Assembly (NCBI GenBank): GCA_949152475.1 | Contig: OX424555.1 | Span: 98,055,515 to 98,119,514, forward strand | Origin: Terebella lapidaria | Lineage: Eukaryota > Annelida > Polychaeta > Terebellida > Terebellidae | Direction: 5' to 3' | Length of the DNA: 64,000 bases | In this document: positions 12,201 to 22,090 of the stretch, piece by piece | Layout: the number at the start of each line of letters is the position of its first letter | Position numbering within the stretch: position 1 is the stretch's first letter | Program-made: the position numbers and the translations under genes | The notes under the pieces: model-generated | Seen by the model: only the letters and a program-made list of their open reading frames with translations | Databases searched by the model: none | Told to the model about the DNA's origin: nothing

Positions 12201-15200
12201 CGAAATTTCAAAGCTCCAAAAATGCTACTTGTCCACCAAATTGATACAAACCAGCATATCCCGTGAAAGCCGTGAAGACTCAAATATATCCAAATTGTTA
12301 CAGTACTGATAAATAATATCCATGAAATGAAGGTTTTCTAGCACATTTTATATCACCACCACCGCTTCCAAGACCTTGCGTGGCTGGAATTTGGATTCAA
12401 AACATCCGTTGTGCACTTGTTTGGGTGAAAAACACATGAGCTCATTGAACATGTTGAACCATGTCCGTTTCTTGCGACATAATTGGTCAGCAAAACAGCT
12501 GTTCTAATGTGAGTACAGCTCACTCTAATCGCACACTAATATAATCGTATAGAAATGTGTATAGATGGTATGACTTACAGTTCGTGATTCCCGGTGTGAG
12601 CAATGCCAAAACAACGTGTTGGACCAAAAACAAGTGCACAACAGATGTTTTGAATCCAAATTCCAGCCACGCAAGGTCTTGGAAGTGGTGGTGGTGATAT
12701 AAAATGTGCTAGAAAACCTTTATTTCATGGATATTATGTATCAATACTGTAATAATATGGATACATTGTATAGAGTCTTCACGGCTTTCACGGGATATGC
12801 TGGTTTGTATCAATTTGGTGGACAAGTAGCAGTTTTGGAGCTTTGAAATTTCGAGTGTTTGTGCGACCACCATTTTCACGACAGTCGCTTGAGTGCTTTG
12901 TATATATTATTATATATAGCACATTGTACCGTCCATTTAATGGTTTCCAAGTGCTTGTGGTAAACATTTCCTCTATTTCGAACATCTACTCCTGAAGATC
13001 GTCATCAGGGTGTCACCTAAGACTGTACAGAGTACCTCTGAATCTCGCCATGTTGCAGACTGTTGCGTGGGCCACGGTGTGCGCCAGAAGTGTCTGCCGG
13101 TCTGCAGCTTTGATGTGACGCTTGAGTTCTTGGCAGGATTGTCGCCTGGTGACCAGACAGAATGCCTGTCTGACGGGGACAAGATCCTCGGCTGTGCTGC
13201 TGGTATGGGGTTAGGCACAAGCTTTTGAGGAGAATATATTCATATGTAGTTATAAATTATTATTGTCATTCTCAGTTTTGGAAAAATTGGAATAATTTGT
13301 TCCAGACGGCCGAGATCACACACAGTGCTGTGCCCAGAGGAAAATCCCTGACCAGTGTTTGCCATTCTGTCTGGGAATTGTCCAGCAACCGTTGCCTAGC
13401 AACCAGTCTGTTTGTCTGCTGTACATGGAGGAGATTGTTGACTGCATGGAGCAGGGACATGGCAAGTCCTCCTGAAGTAATCTTCCATCAAATCAGACTA
13501 GAAAATGGGTAGGATAGCTGGTTTTATATTTCTTTCCTTTTGTGGATCAGAGACACTGCCTTCAGCACCACGAAACCTTCGCGGTCGTCTTGTCAATGGG
13601 TTCATCGAGGTCTGGTGGGACGAGCCTGCGACCAACGCAGACAAAGTTCAGTTTTATGACCTGGTGTATCACAGACAAGGAGATCCCGAACCCGCAAACA
13701 TCTCTGTCGTGAGTTATTGTGAAACTGTCTAATGGCTGAGCACTGGATCCAAAATCAATTAAAAATGATATTTTCCACAAGTTGGTTATACAAAATAATT
13801 TCCTTTTGTGTGCCAGGACCCGTTCACTCGTGTGTTCAATCTATCAGGAGTACACAGCTTCACGACATATATGATCACCGTGGAAGCCCGGAATCACTAC
13901 GGTACAAGTCATCTATCCAACAGCATCAACGTACCGACTTTCGGTGAGTTCATCACTGCTACTTGTGTGATTTTCCCATTAGTTTGCCAAAAACATATAA
14001 GCACAAATTTTCGTCACGTTTGTAGTAAATCTGTGTGCTGCCCTATGATATTAGGATGTATGTTCATTTCCGGTTCCAGAGCTGTTTCCATCTCGGCCGT
14101 ACAACGTGCGAGGTTCATACATTGGCTGGGGGGAAATGAACCTTCACTGGACGCAGCCCCAGGACCACTCCGGTGCGGTCCTGTATTACGCTGTGTACTA
14201 TGCAGTCAGACACGTACATCCCCAGTACCAGAGGGTATGTAACCATGGAGAGACTGACCAGAGCTCTTAACCCATTACAGGTCAATGTTTGTGGATCATG
14301 TACTGGTGTGTTAAGTTTCTTCTCCAAACTTTCTCGCCCAATTCTTATTGCGACATGATGAAATTTTACATGAATTTGTCGTTGATTGTTATTCAGGTGA
14401 ATACAACAAATGCAGCATTGCATTACATACTGAAGGGCCTTCGTGGCAACACAAACTACAGTGTCTATGTGACGGCTGTGTCATCTCACTACGAGAGCAA
14501 ACCTTCGCAAATATTCTTCTTTGCAACAGGAGGTGATTATTGGATGTACAGAATCCCATCTGTCTCATTTATTGCTTCATATTAATACTTGCTAATATAT
14601 TAGGGATTTGTGACTGATCAGAATTGTTTTTTGACTTTCAGAAAATGATATGTCCCTGCCCAGTCCGCGTAAGTTGAACACTGCAATCGCAAGACAGAAT
14701 AAATTCACTCGCTGATAGTTTGTTCAGATTATTGTTTTTTTCTGGGCGTAATTCAACACAATTTTAATTCTCATCATGCAAACGTGCAGATTAAGAAATA
14801 ATTCTGAGAGTAAAAGTTTGATTCGGTCTAGTTATCGGTTTGTTGACACATTCTGGTTTACTTGTATCCATGACGTCCTCGAATGACTCGTATCCATGTG
14901 ACTTCAGACGAGTCTAACACGAGTCCCGTGGTTCCAGTCGTGTCTGTTCTCATCATCGTTGGAATCGTTGTCGGTCTGGGGGTGTTCCTTTACTGGTACT
15001 TCAGGTCAGTAACCATGGTAACCCCTGACCCCTCACAGCAACAGAGAGCTTGTCTTGTCACCTGTTTACTGATAGGAAAGTTTTGTGGAAAGTATTGAAG
15101 CATTTGCAAGGTCTATTCCACTACAAAATAAATGCTACATGTATGGTTAGATAACAAAAACCTGTTTGATCTTTCTGCCTTGAAGACTGCATGTTACCAA

Positions 15201-16659
15201 AGTATACTGATGGCAAGATTGTCAGCATGCGAGGCAGCTGAGACCTACAGTTGCTGCTATGTTCAAATGTTCAGCATGACTGAGCTTGGCAATTTGAATA
15301 AACAAGCTCAAATTGCATGTCACACCTATTTCGGGGATATCATGTGTAATTCAAACAAAAATTGTGTAAGAACCCACTGATATCAGTATCGGGTTTGCAA
15401 GGAACTCAAGAATATATGTTTACATGGATTAACATCTGTACTGTTGTATTTTGTTCTCATTGCCAAAGTTTGCATGTGAAGCTTGCCGTGTCCATGGTAA
15501 CTGTGTCCTGCATGCTGTCTGTCTGTCTGTCCTGGCAGGGTTCGACGAGAGCCACACCAGCGCTTCAAGGACAGCGTGTCGTTTGAGAACCTTGGGTATG
15601 CGCCCCGTGATGGGGATGAGACTGCCGAGCCACGCGCATGGGTATGCAGGCCTCGTCGCTATTGTAACACACCTTAACCTGTGGTACACACAGACATGCA
15701 CAGTAGAATCACAGCTTTAGAAACACACAGCACAAACAGCGATAGCAACAAACTATCAGTGGATATCTTGTGTTATCATCTTTCTTTTGTTGGAATGTGC
15801 TAATGTGTGGTGTTATTGAGAGACTTAGAGAAGAATCATGTTACATAGTTAATGCATGTGCCAGTGTTTGTTCCTTGCTGTTTGGCTTTCTGATTGCTCC
15901 TGCTTCACGTCATGAAATATTTACCATGGAAAGCTGTGCATGTAATGTCAACGCATGGCATTTACATTTAGGTAAATCTATATTATAGCCAGCTTCCAGT
16001 TTGGCATAGTTCGTAACACAAAAAGGCTAACAAGTTAGTTTAGTTTAATTACTCATCAGTACCGCTTAATAGAGCTTTTGATGATCGTAATTCCCATTTC
16101 AAATGGCGGATGGTTTACCAGTTAACTTATGTTTTGTCAATGTTGGTACTGTGATAAAATTGAAGTCAATTGTAACCTTGTCGGCTGGGCAGAATTTTGA
16201 GCTGTACCACAGGATTATAATATTATGTAGTATAACGTTAAAGATGAAAATTTTGGATGTGGTAGCGTACGATCACACTTTTATCAGCAAAATATAATGC
16301 CTGGAATGTGAAATCCTAGTTATTGATTAAAGCTATGTATTTTTCCCCGGCCTCTCCAGATCACGGAGTCACCACCAGCGGTTGCTATGACGCCAGCTGG
16401 GGCGGGGCGGGAGAAACAGTCCAGTGCTGACCCCTCTGATGGGGCTCCAGGAGCTGGTGTCCCTCCCGACCACGCCCCCGGCATCACCAGCCTCATGACC
16501 GAGGTCCCTAGCGATGCTGCGTACCAGACCCTGTCCTGGCCCGAAACCAATGGCACCGACAAACATTCCTACGCCACCATCGACGTCAGTAACAACCGAG
16601 ATCTGGCTGACGGGTCTGCCATCAAACTGGACCTCAATAAATCACACTCCAGCACGTGA
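184..16659 (+). CDS. Modular DB/FN3/Ig transmembrane receptor, 5'-partial, 33 exons in window
   Basis: Splicing the frames gives about 1,500 codons ending at TGA 16657-16659; the start lies upstream of the window. Order: five units of linker, two cysteine-rich DB modules and one fibronectin type III (FN3) domain, with two Ig domains before the fifth unit, then another FN3, a stalk, one membrane helix and a 140-residue tail. DB modules show CC, CLPxC and later paired cysteines. Exon edges between modules are all phase 1, while every FN3 is split by a phase-0 intron, and all exon lengths fit these phases. The DB+Ig+FN3 combination is known from the nematode igdb-1 type of surface protein. A role in adhesion or signalling is inference. 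All junctions are GT-AG except a GC donor at 13462. High confidence in architecture; single exons could be missed in the long intron 5467-9059. Confidence 0.88.
319..1414 (+). repeat. 26-bp minisatellite carrying a splice-acceptor unit
   Basis: About 40 imperfect copies of a 26-bp unit containing ccatggttacagactgctat. The last copy runs into the DB exon at 1415, whose acceptor ttacag and first bases ACTGCT match the repeat. The unit is interspersed with a related tgttta-ctgac variant. It fills the 3' part of the intron. Confidence 0.92.
1415..2390 (+). other. Receptor exons: DB-DB-FN3 unit 1
   Basis: Exons 1415-1543 and 1691-1846 each encode one DB module (six cysteines, with DCC or PCC opening and CLPVC or CLPFC in the middle). 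Exons 1925-2076 and 2252-2390 together encode an FN3 domain; the first half holds the conserved Trp (SWQPP), the second the LxPxTxYxxxVxAxN-like strand (LEANTLYSLYVIAIN). Phases are 1-1-1-0-1. Confidence 0.85.
2476..3936 (+). other. Receptor exons: linker-DB-DB-FN3 unit 2
   Basis: Linker 2476-2517, DB 2667-2795, DB 2975-3127, FN3 halves 3494-3648 and 3792-3936. The second DB ends CFSEGI directly before the FN3 start NLPGPP. The donor after 3127 is the first unit of a tandem repeat that carries the same GT site in every copy (3121-3420). Confidence 0.85.
3121..3420 (+). repeat. 34-bp minisatellite carrying a splice-donor unit
   Basis: Eight or nine copies of a unit with gcatcggtaagctacagt. 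The first copy includes the end of the DB exon and its used donor (3128). Later copies keep GTAAGC, GTGAGC, GTAAGA or GTGATC at the same place. Confidence 0.9.
4096..5466 (+). other. Receptor exons: linker-DB-DB-FN3 unit 3
   Basis: Linker 4096-4149 (Pro/Thr-rich), DB 4300-4434, DB 4655-4819, FN3 halves 4929-5083 and 5334-5466. The donor after 5466 lies at the edge of the 37-bp minisatellite that fills part of the following 3.6-kb intron. Confidence 0.85.
5467..6718 (+). repeat. 37-bp minisatellite starting at a splice donor, split by an insertion
   Basis: The unit contains caacatgcccagccccatg. Copies lie at 5467-5601 and 6123-6718 (about 3 and 16). The first copy overlaps the donor after exon 5334-5466; that GT is not kept in later copies. 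The two blocks are separated by the element at 5602-6122. Confidence 0.88.
5602..6122. mobile_element. hAT-like non-autonomous element, 521 bp
   Basis: Ends are TTGTGCATGGAC at the left and GTCCATGCACTA at the right, which are inverted repeats with one mismatch. Both ends continue into GATTAATCGAT-like sequence. The flanks ATGCTCAG (5594-5601) and ATGCCCAG (6123-6130) look like an 8-bp target-site duplication with one mismatch. There is no coding potential. Eight-base duplication and TAGTG-type ends suggest the hAT superfamily. Confidence 0.72.
6816..6925. repeat. Imperfect hairpin in receptor intron
   Basis: Left arm about 6816-6855 and right arm about 6880-6925 pair around ggacatggga and ggaattcc-containing segments, with a loop of about 25 bases. 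It may be a small inverted-repeat element; no clear target-site duplication was seen. Confidence 0.6.
7215..8490 (+). repeat. Dispersed intron repeat, four copies
   Basis: Four copies of a segment with catgaaatctctactg and ccttgttgag followed by caataataa, starting near 7220, 7373, 7512 and 8364. The copies are up to about 140 bp long and extend into ttaactattt and ggtcaataatag. Family unknown. Confidence 0.75.
8745..8992 (+). repeat. Dispersed repeat, copy 1
   Basis: Shares its length, in reverse orientation, with 38788-39045: common landmarks are cgttcacaagccatgtgt, atggcaaccaaaat, gttcacaagaaaat and gggggatac. It lies in the long receptor intron. Not classified. Confidence 0.75.
9060..10969 (+). 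other. Receptor exons: linker-DB-DB-FN3 unit 4
   Basis: Linker 9060-9101, DB 9178-9294, DB 9617-9769, FN3 halves 10577-10734 and 10840-10969. The acceptor used at 10576 is the last of about 18 tandem copies of an acceptor-containing 34-bp unit. The FN3 part has the expected Trp (FWSAP) and Tyr positions. Confidence 0.84.
9974..10576 (+). repeat. 34-bp minisatellite of about 18 splice-acceptor copies
   Basis: The unit contains tttgtttactattgcagcca. The last AG, at 10575-10576, is the acceptor of the FN3 exon, which starts with the repeat's own CCAAGCT. Fourteen or so copies keep GCAG and a few have GTAG, so nearly every unit holds a pyrimidine-rich tract plus AG. Confidence 0.93.
11221..11917 (+). 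other. Receptor exons: two tandem Ig (I-set-like) domains
   Basis: Exon 11221-11466 encodes a complete Ig domain with LSCVASG, the core IRWL tryptophan and DTGRYTCVAEN. Exon 11618-11917 encodes a second, with LRCDVTG, ISWTK and DYGVYTCLANN. Both are one-exon, phase 1-1 cassettes inserted between DB/FN3 units 4 and 5. Confidence 0.9.
12027..13943 (+). other. Receptor exons: linker-DB-DB-FN3 unit 5
   Basis: Linker 12027-12086, DB 13059-13202, DB 13306-13461, FN3 halves 13551-13708 and 13817-13943. The linker's donor begins an 8-bp target-site duplication of an inserted element (12095-12959). The intron after 13461 begins with GC (G then GCAAGT) instead of GT; reading frame and phase 1 require it. 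Confidence 0.84.
12095..12959. mobile_element. Long-TIR element, 865 bp, 8-bp target-site duplication
   Basis: Terminal inverted repeats of roughly 370 bp begin CACAGGCACTTGG (left) and CACAAGCACTTGG (right, reverse complement). The element is flanked by identical GTAAACAT at 12087-12094 and 12960-12967. No transposase is encoded. An 8-bp duplication fits hAT, though other superfamilies cannot be excluded. It lies immediately inside the intron after exon 12027-12086. Confidence 0.88.
14080..14532 (+). other. Receptor exons: membrane-proximal FN3 domain
   Basis: Two exons, 14080-14234 and 14397-14532, separated by the usual phase-0 FN3 intron. Visible are LHWTQP and LKGLRGNTNYSVYVTAV. No DB pair precedes this one, so it is a plain FN3 close to the membrane. 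Confidence 0.83.
14642..16659 (+). other. Receptor exons: stalk, transmembrane helix and cytoplasmic tail
   Basis: Exon 14642-14668 is a nine-codon stalk. Exon 14908-15004 encodes about 23 hydrophobic residues (VVPVVSVLIIVGIVVGLGVF) followed by aromatic residues and Arg, a type I membrane anchor. Exons 15539-15641 and 16360-16659 encode the tail: a basic stretch, FENLGY, a Pro/Gly-rich segment, then YQTL and YATI twelve residues apart with Asp three before the first Tyr. Stop TGA at 16657. Confidence 0.82.
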
Positions 16660-18720
16660 ACTGCTCGAGGTCTGTGGTGCCAGGAATCTCCAGACGTCCC
16701 TCAGTCTCTGATGTCGGGATGCTCGGGGTTTGGTTGTTATTGGCACAGGATCTCACTAGGTTTTAGAAATCCATTCATATTATCAATTGTATAGCATTTT
16801 GGATGAAAAGTGGTATATAGCAGTCACTTTTTGTTTATTAATACTCACTGATTTGGGCCATTTCTTTGAGATTATTTTGTGAGGTTTTGTTATTTTAGAA
16901 ATCCATAAAACAAATATGCAATATCCATAATGTCTGAACCATCAGATTTACATTCCGTATTGGTCCTAATAGTAGCACGGCGGGCCAAAGCAAGACCTCC
17001 TGCAGTAGCACACGCAGAAATGAAGTGAAATTTGAAGTCAAATTTAAGAAAATCACTGAATAATATACCTATATAAAAATCGAACATTTTTGGAGAAAAG
17101 AGGGGGGCATGCTACTGTTAGGGCACATGCCACTATTAGGACCAATATGGTAATTTGTTTTATTTTATTTGCGTATATTGCCTATGTTGTAGCTATACAT
17201 TAAAAGTATTCCCATGAAGTGAAGATCTGCTGATGTACATAATATCACCTTATAGGTAATATGTGATAATATTCGTTGGCTGAATTCTCAATGTTATCCG
17301 ATCACTCAAGCTATGCTGTATGTACATACATGTACACTGGTGTGAGGGGACACTTACTGTCTCACGCCTCCATGTCTCTGGTTTGTCAGTCCCATATAGG
17401 CTTATCTGTGATATACTCACTCGGACACGGATGTTCTCCGGTATACACTGCAGTGTTTTACACCAGTGTTTGCTGCAATGTTACTACTGGTATGCTGGTT
17501 GTTTTGACTGTATATAGTATTGTGAATCTATGACTGCTGCTGAGTGTTTTATCCACACATATTAACGGAAAGTTTGCTGAATCATGTGATAAACTTGTGT
17601 ATTTTTGTAAGGACAATGGCTAAATGCACGGATATGGTTACCTTGTTGGAAATATTCTTGCCTTTATTTCCCGTTCCCCACTTTTGATGATATCAACATG
17701 ATTTAGTTGTCTCACTTCAGTTATGTTAATAAGAATGGTCCTTATTTGAAATCAGTGCCTGCTCAAGTGTTTAATAATCAACAATATTGTCTTTCTCAAA
17801 TGGATCCAAACATTGAATCAAATTTCAATCGATTTGAATATATGGCTGAAGTTCTTAGAACAAAGAAAAATAATGTTTTATATGTACATGTAGAAAGTTG
17901 TTTACATTGTCTCGGTAAAAAAGGTCCCTAAAAAGTAGGATTTCATGATAAAATGTGGAGTTTAATTTCAAGATATACATGTACATGTATAGACAGTGGT
18001 ACAAATATATACATTAAATATTTATGTATTTTTTATTTTTGTAATTGAATTTTGTCTGGTACCTCAGCATTTATTTGGGTTCATATTCAATAATCTGCCC
18101 CACACTGTCTCATAGCATGTTTGACTGTATGGATGTTGTAGCATGCTTTTTGTCTATATTTATGCAGAAACTAATGTTCATGGCAGTATTGTGTACTATA
18201 CAATGTTCAGGGGCCAAGCTTGTATTCGGAAATTGATCAGTGAGTTTGTGAATGTGCAAAACAATCACATTTGAAGCACAAATCATTTCATAAAGAAATA
18301 GTTGGAATTCCTCATCAGGAAATATTTTTGTATGGAATTCACCATATTTCAAAATACAATAATGTACTAATAAGGCTGCTATAAGATTCACATCATATCC
18401 CTGAAGAAAATCTGTGATTCAGTGAATCTTCAATGTATCCTTTGTGCAGTGTCATTCAAAACATGGGTCATAAACATGCATTTATCTTATTATAACACTG
18501 TAGTTTGTTTTGTATCATGACTAGTGGTTCACAAACTGCAATCTGAATCGTTATGTCTGCTGGCTGTGGTCAAACTGCTCCACAATATTGTTCTGAGTTT
18601 TTGTTGTTGTTACATGTAGAAACATGTATGAAACAGGGGAAGTAAAATATTTATACAGACATGTTGATTGTTTTGTGTTTTTGAACCTTGTCTCCTACAT
18701 TATGTGTATATCCGTAACTT
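16660..18720 (+). other. Probable 3' UTR of the receptor gene
   Basis: About 2.06 kb without convincing coding sequence between the stop codon and the first downstream AATAAA at 18721. It is AT-rich and has no tandem repeats. The UTR length is inferred from the signal only. Confidence 0.5.
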
Positions 18721-18726
18721 AATAAA
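18721..18726 (+). promoter_or_regulatory. Candidate polyadenylation signal, receptor gene
   Basis: AATAAA on the plus strand, the first downstream of the receptor stop. It lies 13 bp from an opposed AATAAA at 18739-18744. Confidence 0.45.
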
Positions 18727-18738
18727 TCAAACTTCACT

Positions 18739-18744
18739 TTTATT
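18739..18744 (-). promoter_or_regulatory. Candidate polyadenylation signal, WDR53
   Basis: TTTATT on the plus strand reads AATAAA on the minus strand, about 885 bases after the WDR53 stop codon. Confidence 0.4.
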
Positions 18745-19628
18745 AAGATGCCACAAATTTGCAGCAACTTTGAACTTCTGATAACAATCCAGACGTCACC
18801 TGCAAAATGGCTAGGTTTGAAAATAATACAACAAAACAACTCAAAACACTTCAAAAGAATAAATAGATATCCTTGTTCCAAGCTCGATATAGTTTGAACC
18901 AAAATGAACTGAAACTTGCATCTACATGTTCCCTACCGTTACTCCAAACAAATGGGATATCAGCAATCCAAATACACAAAAATTCAAAGGTATAATTTGA
19001 TATCTCTTTTGACGTTAAAGTTTGTTAGATATCTATGAGTAAATTGTGATGTATACAATATTTAAGTTTGCAGTTGGCTAAATGAGGCTGCTGCTTATTT
19101 ATGTTACTACAGTAATGCAAACATATGCCAATGTGAAATGGTGAATCATGATCTTGATAAATTGCTTGACAATGACCAGGCTATTCAAGAAATGCACTCA
19201 GCATGATCAGCTGCCATCTACAAATCTACCTAGAACAGATATAATTGTCAATACAGCACGAATATTTTCCTAGTTCCACTTTTAGTGATAACTGCAATTA
19301 AGGTAGCAGGAATAACTTCTGGACTTGAATTAACACAAATCATAAACAATGAAGATTCAACAGATTATTTTGACCAGCTCTCAAAACGAGACTGCTGGGT
19401 AAACGAAACAGGCGCTAATTCATACTTATCTGTTCTTAATGAGGCAGGTCGACTTTAAGGAATTTCATTATTTAGTATGTTCAAAGCACAAGTAGCAGTG
19501 ATAACGCATATGCCAACTGAAAATCTGCACAAATTATTTCCAACATCAGTCACTTTTCAAACAGTTTATATATCACTTAGATTTGGTGTACACTAGTTTT
19601 TTCTGTGATTGCTCACACCATGTCAGCA

Positions 19629-20669
19629 TCAGTCCACGTTGTATGGATATACAGTCAAGTTTTCCGAGTTGTCGGCCACAATCAAGAATTTCTGGTTGCT
19701 CCTGTTGCCTGATGTGATCCAGTTGACTTTGGCGTCGTGGTTGATTGTCGCAAACGGCCGCACTGTTGGAACAGCAGGAGAGTGGGCAGCCCCACTCTCA
19801 TCGTCATGGTAACCATTGACCTGTGTCCCATTACTTGCAGGCTCCTCACTAGAGAGGTTAGACAGGTTCCACAAGAAGATCCGTCCATCGTTGCCGCCGG
19901 AGACGACATGACTCTCTGTGAAGCTTGGGAAGTGGACCTGTGATACACCAAGTGTGTGTCCGTGAAGTGTCCCTGCAAACTCTGGCGTACGTCTGTGTGT
20001 TTTGAACACCTGGATCGTGGTGTTCTCTGTACCACAAGCCAGATACTTGCCATTGGCTGATACTGATATGCTGTGAACAAACGGCGGGTTGATCGAAGGT
20101 GCATTTTCCAGCTGATTTTGGCTGATGAAGTCTTCCATATCAATGACACAGACATTACGACCACGGGAAAAGTCCCACTGAATGAACTTAGAATCATAGC
20201 CTCCACTATACAGATCCCACGGACGCTTGGGTCGAAACGAAATAGAAGAACAAATGTTTGTGTGCTTCTTCAAAGTCTTGTACACTCGCTTGTCAAAAAG
20301 GTTGATGACTTTGACAGTACCACTGTCATCACAGGCAGCCAAGAAATCTTCCTTCTCGTTCAGCACAAGCTGGTTAATTTCATCTTCATTGAAGCTGAAG
20401 GTGAACAGAGGTTCGTTCATCTGTCGTGTGTCGAAAGCTATAATTCTGTTGGCCATGCTGGTGTACACAAGCTCATGGCGGCGCTGGGAACAAACAACTG
20501 ATGTGATATCTTCCTTTGATTCGTACTGCTGATGGTGTATATTGCTGCCATCTAGTGACCACAGACAGAGTTCCCCGTTCTCAGCACCCGACACGATTTT
20601 ACCCGAAGGATCTCCTGTCACATCGGCACACAGCACGGTGTGAGAGTGACCTTGCAACTGCATACTCAT
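19629..20669 (-). CDS. WDR53: WD repeat-containing protein 53
   Basis: A 346-residue intronless reading frame, close to the 358 residues of human WDR53. It shows successive WD40 blades: an N-terminal GHSHTVLCADVT strand, ITSV, DSGTVKVINL, HTNICSSISFRP, VHSISVSANGKYLACGTE, GHTLGVSQVHF, GGNDGRIFLWNLS, and a final NWI...LIVAD...VYPYN blade. These blocks match WDR53 specifically, including NICSS-FRP and GGNDG-I-LW. WDR53 is listed among DDB1-CUL4 associated factors, so a substrate-receptor role is the family expectation. The start ATG at 20667-20669 follows a likely acceptor (ttttccag) by four bases, so an upstream 5' UTR exon is likely. Confidence 0.93.
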   Translation of the reverse strand: MSMQLQGHSHTVLCADVTGDPSGKIVSGAENGELCLWSLDGSNIHHQQYESKEDITSVVCSQRRHELVYTSMANRIIAFDTRQMNEPLFTFSFNEDEINQLVLNEKEDFLAACDDSGTVKVINLFDKRVYKTLKKHTNICSSISFRPKRPWDLYSGGYDSKFIQWDFSRGRNVCVIDMEDFISQNQLENAPSINPPFVHSISVSANGKYLACGTENTTIQVFKTHRRTPEFAGTLHGHTLGVSQVHFPSFTESHVVSGGNDGRIFLWNLSNLSSEEPASNGTQVNGYHDDESGAAHSPAVPTVRPFATINHDAKVNWITSGNRSNQKFLIVADNSENLTVYPYNVD

Positions 20670-20824
20670 TCTTCTGGAAAATATAGAATACTTTTTGATA
20701 TACTGGTATCATACGTTATAATAGTATTCAAACTAAAGCCACACAGGTTCATAATGTAAGTATGATCATTATGAAAAAAAAATGCACAGGCATGAAACTG
20801 GAGATAGATCAACCCATATACAGT

Positions 20825-21000
20825 GGATCCTGTGTTAAAGACCACCTGGTTTGAGAGACCACCTTGTGTTTTAAGACCACTCCACTTGGTCCCAGGTGGC
20901 CTTTCGTCATGTAAATGAACCTGTCATGAGAGACCACCTGTCATTAAAGACCACTTTTTGGGGGTCCCTTGGGTGGTCCCTTGGGTGGTCTTTACACATT
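20825..21000. repeat. AGACCACC-rich inverted-repeat segment
   Basis: The motif agaccacct recurs about six times. The left end gttaaagaccacc and the right end ggtggtctttacac are inverted relative to each other, as in a small inverted-repeat element. No target-site duplication was identified. Confidence 0.5.
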
Positions 21001-21840
21001 CAAGACTCGTGTATGTGACCAATCAAGCACATTGATGCGGCGTGCAGTTGTGTATGTGCGCGTTATGACTGAGCGTGGATGTGGGATAAGCTGCAAAATG
21101 TATACCTCATCTAACTGTCTGTCAAATTGTGAACAATCTTGTCACCATGCGCGAAATAAATCATACTCAATTGGGCTTACATGTGGAATAGTCAATTCTG
21201 TTGACCTATGTATCCGATATATCCTTGGGCAGAATAAAATTGCCTAAGATCTAGAGGGCTACCAGCTGGAACGTCCGAACGGCCAAACGCCAACGGGCAA
21301 TTTCATGCATTGAAATTTGAATGAGGCAATGAGTAATGACGTGAGCGATAAAAGGGGTAATACAAAATGTACACATACGCTCTGTGGGAAAAAATAGTAA
21401 AACACTAGGAAGCGAACTTACAAACGTTTTTTTGTCAATACAAACACAATTTATTGGTCAAATAAAGCAATGACCTCTTGTGCGAACTGCGTTGCAAACT
21501 ACTTTTTTAGTTTTTTGGCAACTGCATGTCCATTGTCAAAAAATGAAGAATTAGCGTCGTTTTGCGTCTCCAGTCCTAAGAATAACACAATGGGTAGTCA
21601 ACATGCTCACATGTAACCCGAAGCGATCATGCGGTGAAGATATCCGATGGTACAATTCAATCAAGTTTATTTATTAATTATCAGCTAAAAATAAATATAT
21701 GAACCGCAAAGCAAACAATTGAGCATAGATTCATTTCTGAGAAAGCATATGATACCAGCTACTTGAAATTGGTTTGATTTGACGCAGTGCTCTCAAAAGG
21801 AGTCGTTCATCACTACATGGATGAAAAAAAGACTTTGACC
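21000..21840. other. Intergenic, no gene seen
   Basis: No reading frame, RNA gene or repeat that I can support. It separates the upstream side of WDR53 from a LINE remnant. Confidence 0.5.
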
Positions 21841-21841
21841 A

Positions 21842-22090
21842 TTGTCCAAGCCAATATGGAGCCACCAAGGTGAATCAAAAACCCATGCCAGAATTCTCAT
21901 GATAGACTTCTCGAAGGGCTTGGACAGAATTGAGCACACTATTCTACTGGATAAACTCTCTGCAAACGGTATTCACCCAATCCTCGTTGCCTGGCAACGG
22001 GCTCTCCTGACAGAGAGACAACAACGAATCAAAGGCGGCAACACATAATCATCCTGGCTTTCCACCAATGCAGGGGTACATCATCCTTGT
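21842..22090 (+). pseudogene. Non-LTR retrotransposon (LINE) reverse transcriptase fragment
   Basis: The translation has the reverse transcriptase block DFSKGLDRIEHTILLDKL, then GIHPILVAW and LTERQQRIKGGN. A stop follows, and SSWLSTNAGV continues in frame (the usual continuation is PQG, which is lost). Only about 80 codons remain, with no catalytic YADD. It is a dead 5'-truncated or internal fragment of a LINE of the RTE/Jockey/CR1 type; the clade is not decided. Confidence 0.8.

Noticed and set aside
19682..20206. 174-codon minus frame overlapping WDR53
   Set aside because: Another frame of the WDR53 coding sequence without WD motifs.
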